Assembly: GCA_016706685.1 (NCBI GenBank)
Contig: JADJJE010000014.1
Coordinates: 186,001-250,000, forward strand
Direction of reading: 5' to 3'
Length of the DNA: 64,000 nt
Source: Sandaracinaceae bacterium
Lineage (GTDB): Bacteria; Myxococcota_A; Polyangia; Polyangiales; Houyiibacteriaceae
In this document: positions 34,121 through 42,890 of the stretch, one piece after another
Numbering within the stretch: position 1 is the stretch's first letter
How the letters are laid out: every line of letters begins with the position of its first letter
The notes under the pieces: model-generated
Told to the model about the DNA's origin: nothing
Database searches by the model: none
Seen by the model: the letters and a program-made list of their open reading frames with translations, nothing else
Translations under genes and position numbers: made by a program

Positions 34121-35830
34121 TCACCCTTGCGCGATGCGCTCGACTCGGATGGCTCGGTTGGGGCAGTGCTCTTCGGCTCGGTGGGCGCTCTCGAGGAGGG
34201 CGGCGTCGAAGGTGGTCAGCACCCGGGCTTGGTCGCCGTCGAGGGCGAAGAGGGTGGGGCTCTCGCCTACGCACATGGCGTGGCCTTGGCAAAGGCCGGG
34301 GTCGATGATGGCCTGGTAGCGGGCTTCCGTCGCGGTGGTCGCGTGCTGCGTGGACGTCGCAGTCGGAGCGGGCTCGGCTACGACGGCCTTGGCGCGGGCT
34401 CGGCGCTGGAAGCGCACTTTGCAGGGGGAGAGGGGCTGGACGATCATCTGCGTGTAGTCGTCCACGTAGGTGTCGGGGGCGTTGACCAGCTCGAAGTTCC
34501 ACTCGCGCAGCATGACGGCGAAGATGGCCTTGATCTGGAAGAGCGCGAACGCGTTGCCAGAGCACTTGTGGCGCCCGCCGCCGAAGGGTTGGTAGGCGTT
34601 GAGGTTCTTGTCTTCGGCGCGCTCGGGGCTGTAGCGCGTGGGGTCGAAGCGCTGCGGCTCGGGGAAGAGCGACGCGATGCGGTGCGTGACGGGCGGGCTG
34701 GCCCAGACCATCTGGCCCTTCTCGATCACGTAGGGGCCCACCTCGAGGTCCTGGCTGACCTGGCGCATGAGCACGATCAGCGGCGGGTGCAGGCGCAGCA
34801 CCTCCTTCACCACGGACTCGAGCACAGGAATCTGGCGCAGTGAGTGGAAAGTCACCTCGCCGTCATCGCCGTAGATGTGGTCGAGCTCGTCGCGCACCTG
34901 CTTCAGCAGCGCCGGCTGCTTGAGCAGCTCCAGCAGCACCCACGCCGCCGTTCCCGAGCTGGTGTGGTGGCCCGCGAAGAGCGCGCCGATCAGCATGCCC
35001 GTGATCTCGTTGTCGTTGAGCTTGCTGCCGTCCTCGTAGGTGGTGTCCATCAGGCTCTGGAACATGTCGCTCGACTTCTCGGGCTGCTGCCGGCGCTTCG
35101 CGATGATCTCGCTCACCAGCGTCTGCAGGCGCACGCGCGCCTTGTCGCGCCGCCGGAACACGGGGATCGGGAAGTTCGGGTAGTGGTAGGCCAGCGGGTG
35201 CACGCCCTGCTCTAGGTCGTGGTAGATCTGAGCGAATTCCTCGCTGATCTCGTAGCGGAACTCGCGCCCCAGCAGGCAGTGCGAGGCCGTCCGGATGGTG
35301 AGCTCCTTCATGAAGTCCACCAGCTCGAACTCGCCCTGCTCGCTGCCCCACTCGGCGGCCATGCCGCGCACCTCGTCCACGATCTTGCTGGAGTGGTTGC
35401 GCATCGCGTCGAAGCGCAGCGAGGGCATCAACATCCGCAGCTGCTCGTTCTTGCGCTCGATCGGCGCGTCGAAGATCAGGCCTTCGCCGAAGATGGGCGC
35501 CATGAGACGGTAGGCCGCACTCTGGTCCAGCTGCTCGTCCGGCGCGCGGTAGAAGGCCTCGCTCGCCACCTCGCCGGTCAGCAGCACGATCTTCTGGCCG
35601 AGCATGGTGAACTCCACCACCTCGCCGCCCTCGTCGTGGGCGCGCTGCATGAAGTGGTAGGGGTTCTTGGCGAACGGGATCATGTGCCCGAAGAAGGGCA
35701 GCCCGCCGCGCAGGCGCGGAGGGCGCTTGCCGCTCTGCACCTTGCTGCCAGACGGAGTGCTGCTGCGCGGCGTCGCGCTGGCGGCGGGGCTCGAGAGGGG
35801 GCTCGCTTGGGTCATCTTCAGCTCGGTCAT
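34121..35830 (-). CDS. cyp51: CYP51-like sterol 14-demethylase fused to a C-terminal ferredoxin
   Basis: A 569-residue fusion. Residues ~38-478 are a cytochrome P450 with the CYP51-type B'-helix motif (YRLMAPIFGEGLIFDAP), I-helix AGHHTSSGT (286-294), ExxR (343-346) and haem-binding FGGGRHKCSG with C423. It resembles mycobacterial CYP51 along its length. After an Ala/Thr linker (485-503), residues ~505-569 form a ferredoxin with C514, C520 and C556 (CxxHxxC ... CP), the pattern of [3Fe-4S] proteins. The same arrangement is known in Methylococcus capsulatus CYP51. The ATG at 35830 is preceded by AGAGG. It should oxidatively remove the 14-alpha-methyl group of lanosterol-type sterols, with electrons delivered in cis. 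Confidence 0.85.
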   Translation of the reverse strand: MTELKMTQASPLSSPAASATPRSSTPSGSKVQSGKRPPRLRGGLPFFGHMIPFAKNPYHFMQRAHDEGGEVVEFTMLGQKIVLLTGEVASEAFYRAPDEQLDQSAAYRLMAPIFGEGLIFDAPIERKNEQLRMLMPSLRFDAMRNHSSKIVDEVRGMAAEWGSEQGEFELVDFMKELTIRTASHCLLGREFRYEISEEFAQIYHDLEQGVHPLAYHYPNFPIPVFRRRDKARVRLQTLVSEIIAKRRQQPEKSSDMFQSLMDTTYEDGSKLNDNEITGMLIGALFAGHHTSSGTAAWVLLELLKQPALLKQVRDELDHIYGDDGEVTFHSLRQIPVLESVVKEVLRLHPPLIVLMRQVSQDLEVGPYVIEKGQMVWASPPVTHRIASLFPEPQRFDPTRYSPERAEDKNLNAYQPFGGGRHKCSGNAFALFQIKAIFAVMLREWNFELVNAPDTYVDDYTQMIVQPLSPCKVRFQRRARAKAVVAEPAPTATSTQHATTATEARYQAIIDPGLCQGHAMCVGESPTLFALDGDQARVLTTFDAALLESAHRAEEHCPNRAIRVERIAQG

Positions 35831-36080
35831 GGGGCCTCTGGTGGTCGAGCTTAGGCCGGAAGTTGGCGGGGGTAAGCACCCTTTCGGCCACTTCACGCTG
35901 TTGGAGCGGCCATCGGCGTCACGCGATCGGGACGGAGCGCGCAGGCGGTCTGGTCCACGCTCGCTGGTGAGCCCTTCCGCTCTCACGGCAATCGCGTTAT
36001 CAGGAGGAGATCCGACGCCAGCTGTCGTAGGATGGAATGCTCACGCGCCTTGGGCGGCGCGGCGCAGAGGAGGTCTCGAC

Positions 36081-38162
36081 ATGGGCAGGATGCAGGGCTG
36101 GGTTGGGTTGACGTGTGCGGTGCTCGCGGCGGGATGCGCCACGACCGAGGACGTTCCGACGGACGCTGGCAACGGCGACTCCGGTCCGACCGACTCGGGC
36201 ATGCCCGGCGCCCTCGTGCCCGTCGACATCCAGGGTGAGGTGCTCCTCGCCAACGGCTATCCGGGCCAGATCCTGCCGCTGTTCCGCTCCGAGATCGGCT
36301 CGGGCTCGGCGCTCGGGCGCGTCGAGCTGTTTGCCCGCTTCTGCTCGGACGCGGCGTGCGCCACCCCGCTCGCCGTGGTGCCGCTCGTGATCGACGGCGC
36401 GGACGCCAACGGCCGCTACGTGCTCGCCAGCGCCAGCACCGTGGGCGAGGGCTTCGCGAAGCCCTTCACCATCACCCAGGCGCCGCTCGGCGCTTCCTTC
36501 GTTCAGATCATCGGCGACACCGAGTTCAGCGTGACGGCCGGCCTCGGCGAGTGCTCGACCACGGCCAACTGCCCGGCGGACTTCGATGTGATCTCCATCG
36601 ATGGCTTCCAGGTGGGCCAGAACGTGGACGGGACCACCGCGCAGCCAGGCCCAGACACCATCGCCATCAACGTGGCCAGCAGCGGCGCGAGCCTCACGCT
36701 CGCTGACACGTTCTACCTGGGCCACCTCGCCTTCGACCCCGGGCCGCTCGATGACGCCGCCCCGCCCGACGACGGCACGCTGCTGCTGGCCATCTCCAAC
36801 GCCGCCGACAGCTACCGCAACCTGATCGGCACGGTGGACCTGAGCAACGCGAGCGCCACGCCGGGGGCGCTGACCACCTCGTACATCCTCCAGAACAGCG
36901 GAAGTGACTTCCTCGGTGACGTGTGCGGCATCGTGCGCGGCGTGGGGTCCGCCTACGCCATCGGCGTCGACAACACGGGCACGCACATCTTCGAGCTGTC
37001 GGCCACCACGGGGGCGCAGGTCTCGGATGATCCGATCGTGACCATCCCGCCCACCGACATGAGCGACCCCAGCACGTACGCGCGCCCCTGCCGCGGCGTG
37101 TTCGGCAGCGTGAACGGCGTGGACCACCTCTACCTGGTCCAGTTCTCGGGAGCCGGCGCGCTCGAGACCTCCTACCCGTTTCCGTTCTACGACGTGGACG
37201 TCACCAACGGCACGTACACCACGCCCATCACCGACACCGACTACGCGCTGCGCGCCATCGCCATCGACGGCACCTCGCATCTCTTCGCCGTCGACATGAG
37301 CTGGTCGAAGGACTCCGGTGACAACATGGTCGGCTTCAACCGCATCCTCGAGCTGACACGCGACAGCAACGGGCACGTCACGGGGATCGCCTCCACCACC
37401 ACGACCAACCTCGAGTCCGATGAGCCCTGCGGCGCCACCAACAACTGGCCCTCCGGCGCGGCGGTGGTCACCATCAACGGCGCGTCGGCGCTGGTCGTGG
37501 GCCACAACACGGGCGTCGCGGTCTACAACCCGTCCACACTCGTGCAGACCTCCAACCTGCAGCTGCCCGGCTTCGGCCAGCTCTTCGCCGAGCTGGTGCC
37601 GAGCCCAGACGGCAACCGCCTCTACGCGCTCCCGCAGTGCAAGGCGCTCAACACCGCCACCACCTTCGAGCTGCCCTACGCGCAGACCACCGAGAACGCC
37701 GACACCAACCTGGTGGCCATCCTCGACACCACGGGCAGCGCGCTGGCCGTCGCCAACACCACCATCGACATCGACGCCGACGGCACCAACGACCACGGCA
37801 TCGACCTCGATTACTGGTTCCTGAAGCGCTACATCCGCGACCACAGCAGCACCCTGCCCATCCCCCCGGTGGTCTTCACGGGCCCGCAGCTGGCGGTGGG
37901 CACCAGCATGTTGTTCGTGCGCGGCAGCGGCATCCAGGGTGACGGAACACCCAGCCAGATCTCCTCCTCGGGTCTCGGCCAAGTGCAGGACATCGGCTTC
38001 TTCAGCCTGGCCACGGGGCGCGGCGTCCTGTTCGGCGACTACATCCCGTGGACCGACGGTCTGAGCTCCGAGGCCGGCACGGGCACGGGCATCTGGGGCT
38101 ACGACGTGCACGCCGGCCAGGAGTCGTCGGTGGGCGCCGTGTTGTACCTTCCTGCTCCATGA
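36081..38162 (+). CDS. large lipoprotein of unknown function
   Basis: A 693-residue predicted lipoprotein; LAAGC places the lipidated cysteine at C19, followed by an Asp/Gly/Thr-rich linker. The body is rich in Gly, Asp, Thr and short beta-strands, with repeated patterns such as HIFELSATTG, HLYLVQFSG and HLFAVDMSW that suggest a beta-propeller, but no named domain is recognised. GGAGGT lies 7 nt ahead of the ATG at 36081, fixing the start. The gene diverges from CYP51 across 250 bp, in which no further gene is seen. Its TGA overlaps the TetR ATG (ATGA), coupling the two. Confidence 0.7.
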   Translation: MGRMQGWVGLTCAVLAAGCATTEDVPTDAGNGDSGPTDSGMPGALVPVDIQGEVLLANGYPGQILPLFRSEIGSGSALGRVELFARFCSDAACATPLAVVPLVIDGADANGRYVLASASTVGEGFAKPFTITQAPLGASFVQIIGDTEFSVTAGLGECSTTANCPADFDVISIDGFQVGQNVDGTTAQPGPDTIAINVASSGASLTLADTFYLGHLAFDPGPLDDAAPPDDGTLLLAISNAADSYRNLIGTVDLSNASATPGALTTSYILQNSGSDFLGDVCGIVRGVGSAYAIGVDNTGTHIFELSATTGAQVSDDPIVTIPPTDMSDPSTYARPCRGVFGSVNGVDHLYLVQFSGAGALETSYPFPFYDVDVTNGTYTTPITDTDYALRAIAIDGTSHLFAVDMSWSKDSGDNMVGFNRILELTRDSNGHVTGIASTTTTNLESDEPCGATNNWPSGAAVVTINGASALVVGHNTGVAVYNPSTLVQTSNLQLPGFGQLFAELVPSPDGNRLYALPQCKALNTATTFELPYAQTTENADTNLVAILDTTGSALAVANTTIDIDADGTNDHGIDLDYWFLKRYIRDHSSTLPIPPVVFTGPQLAVGTSMLFVRGSGIQGDGTPSQISSSGLGQVQDIGFFSLATGRGVLFGDYIPWTDGLSSEAGTGTGIWGYDVHAGQESSVGAVLYLPAP

Positions 38163-38794
38163 GCGAAGCGCGGGACACGAGCCCGGTCGAGCGGATCCTC
38201 GACGCGACCGGGCGTGTCATCGCGGCGCGGGGCGTGGCCAAGGCGCGCGCCGGAGACATCGCCGACGAGGCCGGTCTCGGGCGCGCCACGCTCTATCGGT
38301 ACTTCGCCACCCGCGAGGACATCTTCGTGGCGTACGCCGAGCGGGAGATGGAGCGCTTCCTTGCCGACCTGCTGGCGGCTGCCGAGAAGCAGCCTACGCA
38401 GCGCGAGCGTGTCATCGAGGGCGTGGCGCTGGCCGTGGAGGGCATCGCCGCGCGCGCCACCATGGCGCCCTTCTTCGAGCCGGAGGCGCTGCCCATCGCC
38501 GCCATGATCCCGGGGCGCAGCACGCTGCTCCTGCCGCGCGCGCTGGCTGCGTTCGACCGGCTGGTGGCCGCTCCCCTCGGGGGGCAGGCGCTCAACCCTG
38601 CGCTCCACACCGTGGCGTTGGCCGAGTGGTTGGTCCGCATGATCCTCTCGCTGGCCATGATGCGCGGGCCCAAGCGCAGCCGCAGCCAGCTGCGTGCGTT
38701 CATCGGAACGCTGCTCAGCACGGAGCCGATCTTCCTGCAGGCGGGTCCCGCGACACCGCCTCCTCGGGGCGGCGGTCGTGTGAGACAAAAATAG
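38159..38794 (+). CDS. TetR/AcrR-family transcriptional regulator
   Basis: A 211-residue TetR-type repressor. The N-terminal helix-turn-helix reads GVAKARAGDIADEAGLGRATLYRYFATREDIF in essence, with the family's conserved LYRYF. The C-terminal ligand domain has no recognisable signature. The ATG overlaps the upstream lipoprotein stop. The P450 gene starts 57 nt downstream, and an inverted repeat (AGACAA...TTGTCT, 38783-38804) spans the TetR stop codon. TetR proteins commonly control an adjacent P450, so the P450 is the likely target. Confidence 0.83.
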   Translation: MSEARDTSPVERILDATGRVIAARGVAKARAGDIADEAGLGRATLYRYFATREDIFVAYAEREMERFLADLLAAAEKQPTQRERVIEGVALAVEGIAARATMAPFFEPEALPIAAMIPGRSTLLLPRALAAFDRLVAAPLGGQALNPALHTVALAEWLVRMILSLAMMRGPKRSRSQLRAFIGTLLSTEPIFLQAGPATPPPRGGGRVRQK

Positions 38795-38804
38795 AAACTT
38801 GTCT
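38783..38804. promoter_or_regulatory. candidate TetR operator upstream of the P450 gene
   Basis: AGACAA and TTGTCT form a perfect 6-bp inverted repeat separated by ten AT-rich bases. It straddles the TetR stop and lies 48 nt before the P450 start. The local AT-richness stands out from the surrounding coding DNA and would suit a promoter/operator. Confidence 0.4.
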
Positions 38805-38851
38805 TGCGAACGCTCTCTGGGCTGGGCAGGCTGTCTGGTGAGGAGTCCACC

Positions 38852-40072
38852 ATGATCATGTCCACCGCGCTTCCCAACGAGACCCAGCCGCTGCGCTACG
38901 ACCCGTTCGAGGTGGGCGACATGCCCGACCCGTATCCTCTCTACGAGCGGCTGCGCGAAGAGGCCCCGCTCTATCACCACGCCGCAGGTGACTTCTGGGT
39001 GCTCTCGCGCTTCGACGACGTCTTCCGCGCCACGCGTGACTTCACCAGCTTCTCCTCGGCCCGCGGGCTCACCTTCATCCGCGACGAGATGAAGCTGCTG
39101 GGGCTCGCGCCCACCTTCATCATGATGGACCCGCCGCAGCACACGGCGCTGCGTCGCCTCATCTCGAAGGGCTTCACGCCCGACCGCGTGTCGGGCCTGG
39201 AGCCTCGCATCCGCGCGTTCGTGCGAGGGCGCGTGGACCAGCTGGCGCAGCGCTGCGCGGTGGGTGAGACGCCCAACGTGGTGGACGAGTACACCTCGCC
39301 GCTGCCCACCTTCGTGCTGGCGGAGCTGTTGGGCGTGCCACCCGAGGACCGCCCACGCTTCGACCCGTGGTCGCGCGCCATCACCAGCGCCTCCATGGAG
39401 CCCGAGCCCATGGGCGCGGCCGTGCACGCGGTGGCGCAGCTGTTCGGCTACTTCGTGCAGCTGCTGGAGCGCCGCCGCGTGGAACCGGGAGACGACATGC
39501 TGTCGGCACTGCGGGCTGCGGAGATCGACGGCCAGAAGCTGAGCAACTGGGACCTGCTGGGCTTCTGCTTCGTGTTCATCGCGGGCGGAAACGACACCAC
39601 CAACCACATGCTGGCCAACGCGCTGGTGCGCCTGCAGGAGCACCCCGAGCAGCGCGCACTGCTGGTGGCCAACCCCGAGCGCATCGGCCCCGCCGTGGAG
39701 GAATTCCTGCGCTTCGACGCGCCCGTGCAGGGGCTCTCACGCACGCTCACGGGGGACCTCGAGCTGCACGGACAGCGCCTGCGCGAAGGGGCCAAGGTGC
39801 ACCTGCTCTATGCCAGCGCCAACCGCGACCCACGCCAGTACGGCGAGCGCGCGAGTGAGCTGGACGTCATGCGCGACGTGCAGCGCCACATGAGCTTCAC
39901 CCAAGGGCCGCACTTCTGCATCGGCGCGCACCTCGCCCGCATGATGGGGCGCATCGGCCTCGAAGAGCTGCTGCTGCGTTTTCCCGAGTACAGGCTGGAT
40001 CTCACCGGGGCGGTCCGCACCCGCTCGGCGTTCGTGCGCGGGTTCGACGTGCTGCCGTTCCACGCGGCGTGA
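38852..40072 (+). CDS. cytochrome P450 (bacterial class I type)
   Basis: A 406-residue soluble P450. The I-helix oxygen-activation motif AGGNDTT is at 245-251, ExxR at 284-287, and the haem-ligand loop FTQGPHFCIG with C356 near the end. The usual first Gly of the FGxGxHxCxG motif is Thr. It has no fused redox partner, so it would need a separate ferredoxin and reductase. AGGAG lies 7 nt before the ATG at 38852, ruling out the earlier in-frame ATG at 38804. A TetR gene and an inverted repeat immediately upstream suggest inducible expression. Substrate unknown; steroids, terpenes or fatty acids are all possible. Confidence 0.88.
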   Translation: MIMSTALPNETQPLRYDPFEVGDMPDPYPLYERLREEAPLYHHAAGDFWVLSRFDDVFRATRDFTSFSSARGLTFIRDEMKLLGLAPTFIMMDPPQHTALRRLISKGFTPDRVSGLEPRIRAFVRGRVDQLAQRCAVGETPNVVDEYTSPLPTFVLAELLGVPPEDRPRFDPWSRAITSASMEPEPMGAAVHAVAQLFGYFVQLLERRRVEPGDDMLSALRAAEIDGQKLSNWDLLGFCFVFIAGGNDTTNHMLANALVRLQEHPEQRALLVANPERIGPAVEEFLRFDAPVQGLSRTLTGDLELHGQRLREGAKVHLLYASANRDPRQYGERASELDVMRDVQRHMSFTQGPHFCIGAHLARMMGRIGLEELLLRFPEYRLDLTGAVRTRSAFVRGFDVLPFHAA

Positions 40073-40166
40073 GCTCCGCAGGCCCCGCTCGCGCGCCCCA
40101 CTCACCGCTCTCCACCGTTCTGTCGGAACGGACTTGACGCCTCCAGGGCACTGGGCTACTCCTTAG

Positions 40167-40195
40167 TCGAAAGTGAAAATCACTTTCAATATCAT
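40167..40195 (+). promoter_or_regulatory. promoter with an embedded Fur-box-like 19-bp palindrome
   Basis: GAAAGTGA-AAA-TCACTTTC (40169-40187) is a perfect palindrome and agrees with the classical Fur box GATAATGATAATCATTATC at 14 of 19 positions. It sits between a -35-like TCGAAA (40167-40172) and TATCAT (40190-40195, 5/6 match to the -10 box) with 17 bp between them. A bound repressor would block polymerase directly. Confidence 0.6.
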
Positions 40196-40214
40196 TACGG
40201 AGTTGAAGACTAGA

Positions 40215-41732
40215 ATGACCTTCGGACGGAATGCGCTCACGGGTGGGGCTCTCTTGGCAGCGGCGGCGCTGGCTGGGTGCGGCAGCGACGGCGGCCCCAG
40301 CTTCGACCCCATCACCACCGGCAGCGATGTGGTCCTCACGGAAGCCAACGACCTGCGTGGCCTCATCTTCGCAGCCAACGGCAGCATCTACGGCGCGGGC
40401 TTCACCAACGTGAACCCGGACGACCAGCAGACCGTGGTGCTCCGCACGAGCGCCGCTGGCGCGCTCGACAGCACCTTCGGTGAGGGCGGCGTGGTGGTGC
40501 TGAACCTGGTGCAGGGCAACGAGCAGGCCCTCGCGCTGGTGGAGCTGGCCAACGGCGACGTGGTGGTGGTGGTGAACGTGAGCGACGAGCAGGGCGGCGA
40601 AGACATCCCGGACGTGGACGGCGGCGACCCCGTGCCGCGCCCCAACGGCCAGGACGTGGTGCTGGTGCGCCTCGACAGCAACGGCGACCCCCGCGCCACC
40701 TTCGGCACCGACGGCGTGCTCCCCGTGAGCTTCGGCTGGGCCGCGGCCGACGACGCCAGCTGGCCCGTGCCCACCTACACGGCCAGCAACCCCGAGGCCT
40801 CGCGCTTCTCCGGCGCCGGCTTCCCGAACGACACCGCGTGGGACCTCCAGCTCGACACCTCGGGCGCCTCCGAGCGCTTGGTGGTCTTCGGCATGGGGCC
40901 CGCCGCGTACTCCGCGTCCGGCACCCAGCGTGTGGACATGGACCGCTACATCGTGCGCCTGAACGCGGACGGCACGCCGGACGCCAGCTTCAACGGTGGC
41001 GAGAACTTCACCTTCCACACCGAGGGCACCCTCGGCGACAACGCGCGCCGTGGACTGGTGGAGCCCGACGGCTCGATCGTCAGCTCGGGCTACACGAACT
41101 TCGGCGAGGGCTTCGACAACCACGTGGTGCTCATCCGTCTCCTGCCCAACGGCACCGTGGACACCTCGTTCGGCTTTGGCTTCCCCTCGGCGCGCCCGGG
41201 CGCCACGCGCTTCAACCCCTACATCGCCGACGGCGGTGCGGCTGAAGCCTACGGCGTGGTGCGCCTCTCGGACGGTACTTACGTGACCACGGGCTACGGC
41301 GCGGTCACCGGCGAGGGGACGGCCTCCACCCTCGGCTACGAGACCACCCTGGCTCAGGACGTGGTCATCTTCGGCCTCACGGCGTCCGGGCTGGTGCCGG
41401 ATTTCGGCAACAACGGCGAGCTCGCCATCCAGAGCGAGGCGCTCGACCTCGAGACGGACGAGGACCGCGGCCGCGCTCTCGCGGTGCTGCCGGACGACCG
41501 CACCGTGCACGTGGGCCGCTTCGGTGGCGCGGCGGCCATCTTCGTGGTGCGCCCCGATGGGACCCTCGACGAGACCGTCGGCGACGGCGGCCGCATCGTG
41601 TACGGGGCCAGCGCGGTGACTGCCCAGTTCTTCAACGTGGCCGTCTCGGCCGACGGCACGCGCATCGCAGCCGCCACCAACAACGACGCCAACGGCGTGC
41701 GCTTGGTCACACTCGAGGTGGGCGCGGACTGA
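40215..41732 (+). CDS. delta-60-repeat beta-propeller lipoprotein, probably iron-regulated
   Basis: A 505-residue predicted lipoprotein (C22 in LAGC). It contains recurring segments of the delta-60 repeat type, for example VVLRTSAAGALDSTFGEGGV, VRLDSNGDPRATFGTDGV, VRLNADGTPDASF and IRLLPNGTVDTSFG, which likely form a beta-propeller-like surface domain. The ATG at 40215 is preferred because the upstream in-frame GTG at 40173 lies inside the Fur-box-like operator. A strong promoter/operator precedes it and a near-ideal terminator follows, so it is a single-gene transcript. Iron-dependent control would suggest a role in iron or haem acquisition at the cell surface, but no binding motif is recognised. 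Confidence 0.78.
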   Translation: MTFGRNALTGGALLAAAALAGCGSDGGPSFDPITTGSDVVLTEANDLRGLIFAANGSIYGAGFTNVNPDDQQTVVLRTSAAGALDSTFGEGGVVVLNLVQGNEQALALVELANGDVVVVVNVSDEQGGEDIPDVDGGDPVPRPNGQDVVLVRLDSNGDPRATFGTDGVLPVSFGWAAADDASWPVPTYTASNPEASRFSGAGFPNDTAWDLQLDTSGASERLVVFGMGPAAYSASGTQRVDMDRYIVRLNADGTPDASFNGGENFTFHTEGTLGDNARRGLVEPDGSIVSSGYTNFGEGFDNHVVLIRLLPNGTVDTSFGFGFPSARPGATRFNPYIADGGAAEAYGVVRLSDGTYVTTGYGAVTGEGTASTLGYETTLAQDVVIFGLTASGLVPDFGNNGELAIQSEALDLETDEDRGRALAVLPDDRTVHVGRFGGAAAIFVVRPDGTLDETVGDGGRIVYGASAVTAQFFNVAVSADGTRIAAATNNDANGVRLVTLEVGAD

Positions 41733-41751
41733 CTCACCGCGTACTCACCTG

Positions 41752-41797
41752 ACGCGCCCGGAGGTGGTGGGCTCCTCCTCCGGGCGCGTTCTCTTTT
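41752..41797 (+). terminator. intrinsic terminator
   Basis: ACGCGCCCGGAGG (41752-41764) and CCTCCGGGCGCGT (41777-41789) form a perfect 13-bp GC-rich stem with a 12-base loop, followed by TCTCTTTT. It lies 20 nt after the delta-60 lipoprotein stop and is the clearest rho-independent terminator in the window. Confidence 0.85.
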
Positions 41798-41889
41798 GAG
41801 CCGCGTTCCATGACCGCAGGCGCTCTGTCTGCGGCCATGCCGCCCCGCTCGCACGTTGTGCGCTGGCTCCCTGCCGGCTAGAGCAGGGC

Positions 41890-42540
41890 ATGGACGTCGT
41901 CAGCGTGGATGCCCTCACCCGTGCGGTGCTCGATGCCGGCTGGCCTCACAGCGCGACCCTGCCGCTGGTGAGCGCCGTCGCCGAGGCCTACAGCTCACCG
42001 CCGCGTGCTTACCACGACCTCCGCCACATCGAGGAACTGCTGGGCTGGTACGAAAGGGTGCGCACGCAAGGGCCTGGCTGGCGCGCTCCCCATGATGTCC
42101 TGTGTGCCGTGCTCTACCACGACGCCATCTACGTGGCGGGCCGCTCGGACAACGAGGCGCGCTCGGCGCAGCTGGCGGTGGCGCAGATCACGCGCTTCGG
42201 TTTGCCCTGCGACGCCCCGCGCGTGAGCGCCTTGATCCTGGCCACGGCGCGGCACGGATCGGAGCTCATCGACGACGCGCAGGACCCGGACCTGGCGCAC
42301 TTCCTCGACGCCGACATGGCCATCCTGGGCGCGCCGCCTGCACGCTTCGATGCCTACGAGCGCGCTATCGCCACCGAGTACGCGGCCGTTCCCAGTGAAG
42401 CCTTCCGCGCCGGGCGTGGGCGCTTCCTCACGCGCCTGCTGGCGCTCCCGCGCCTCTATCAGACGTCGTTCTTCGGCTCACGGCTCGAGTCCACCGCCCG
42501 CGCCAACTTGGCCCGCGCGAGCGCTGCGCTGAACGACTGA
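41890..42540 (+). CDS. predicted HD-superfamily metal-dependent phosphohydrolase
   Basis: A 216-residue protein of the COG4339 type. The HD-fold metal ligands are recognisable: YHDLRH at 41-46, the HD pair at 77-78 (LYHDAIY), H122 (ATARHG) and D140/D142 (FLDADM). Such proteins are thought to hydrolyse phosphate esters or nucleotides, but no substrate is established. It starts downstream of the terminator at 41797, and its last 82 bases overlap the convergent FliO-like gene. Confidence 0.75.
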   Translation: MDVVSVDALTRAVLDAGWPHSATLPLVSAVAEAYSSPPRAYHDLRHIEELLGWYERVRTQGPGWRAPHDVLCAVLYHDAIYVAGRSDNEARSAQLAVAQITRFGLPCDAPRVSALILATARHGSELIDDAQDPDLAHFLDADMAILGAPPARFDAYERAIATEYAAVPSEAFRAGRGRFLTRLLALPRLYQTSFFGSRLESTARANLARASAALND

Positions 42541-42890
42541 CGTGCCCCGCTGAGGCTGGCTGCGGCAGCGGCGGGGCGGTCACCTTGGGACCCACTCTCG
42601 TGTGCGCCCGAGCCCGAAAGGCTCGGCAGGTCACTCTCGGGCAGCGTCTTGAGCAGCGTCGGCGCGCTGCCGTCACCCACCCCGAGCAGCAGGGTCTCTC
42701 CGTCCACCTGCACCAGCACCAAGGCGTGCCGCGCGTCGAGTGGCGTGCGCTCCAGCACCCGGATGCGGCCGCCGCCGCGCAGCATGCCGCCCCGCGCGAG
42801 CCCCCGCAGGACCACCCACGCCAGCACCGAGACGGCCAGCAGCGCCAGCACCGCCTGAAGCAGCGCGGCGCCGTAGCCACCCGTGATCAC
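42459..42890 (-). CDS. FliO/MopB-like small membrane protein
   Basis: A 143-residue protein with one N-terminal membrane helix (~9-30) followed by a small beta-rich domain. That domain reads GRIRVLERTPLDARHALVLVQVDGETLLLGV, the pattern of FliO, a chaperone-like factor for assembly of the flagellar export gate. The C-terminal half is Ser/Ala-rich. The GTG start overlaps the Fe-S oxidoreductase stop by four bases (GTGA), so it is translationally coupled to an enzyme with no flagellar role. No other flagellar or type III gene is in the window. The 3' end overlaps the HD gene on the other strand. Confidence 0.6.
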   Translation of the reverse strand: MITGGYGAALLQAVLALLAVSVLAWVVLRGLARGGMLRGGGRIRVLERTPLDARHALVLVQVDGETLLLGVGDGSAPTLLKTLPESDLPSLSGSGAHESGSQGDRPAAAAASLSGARQSFSAALARAKLARAVDSSREPKNDV

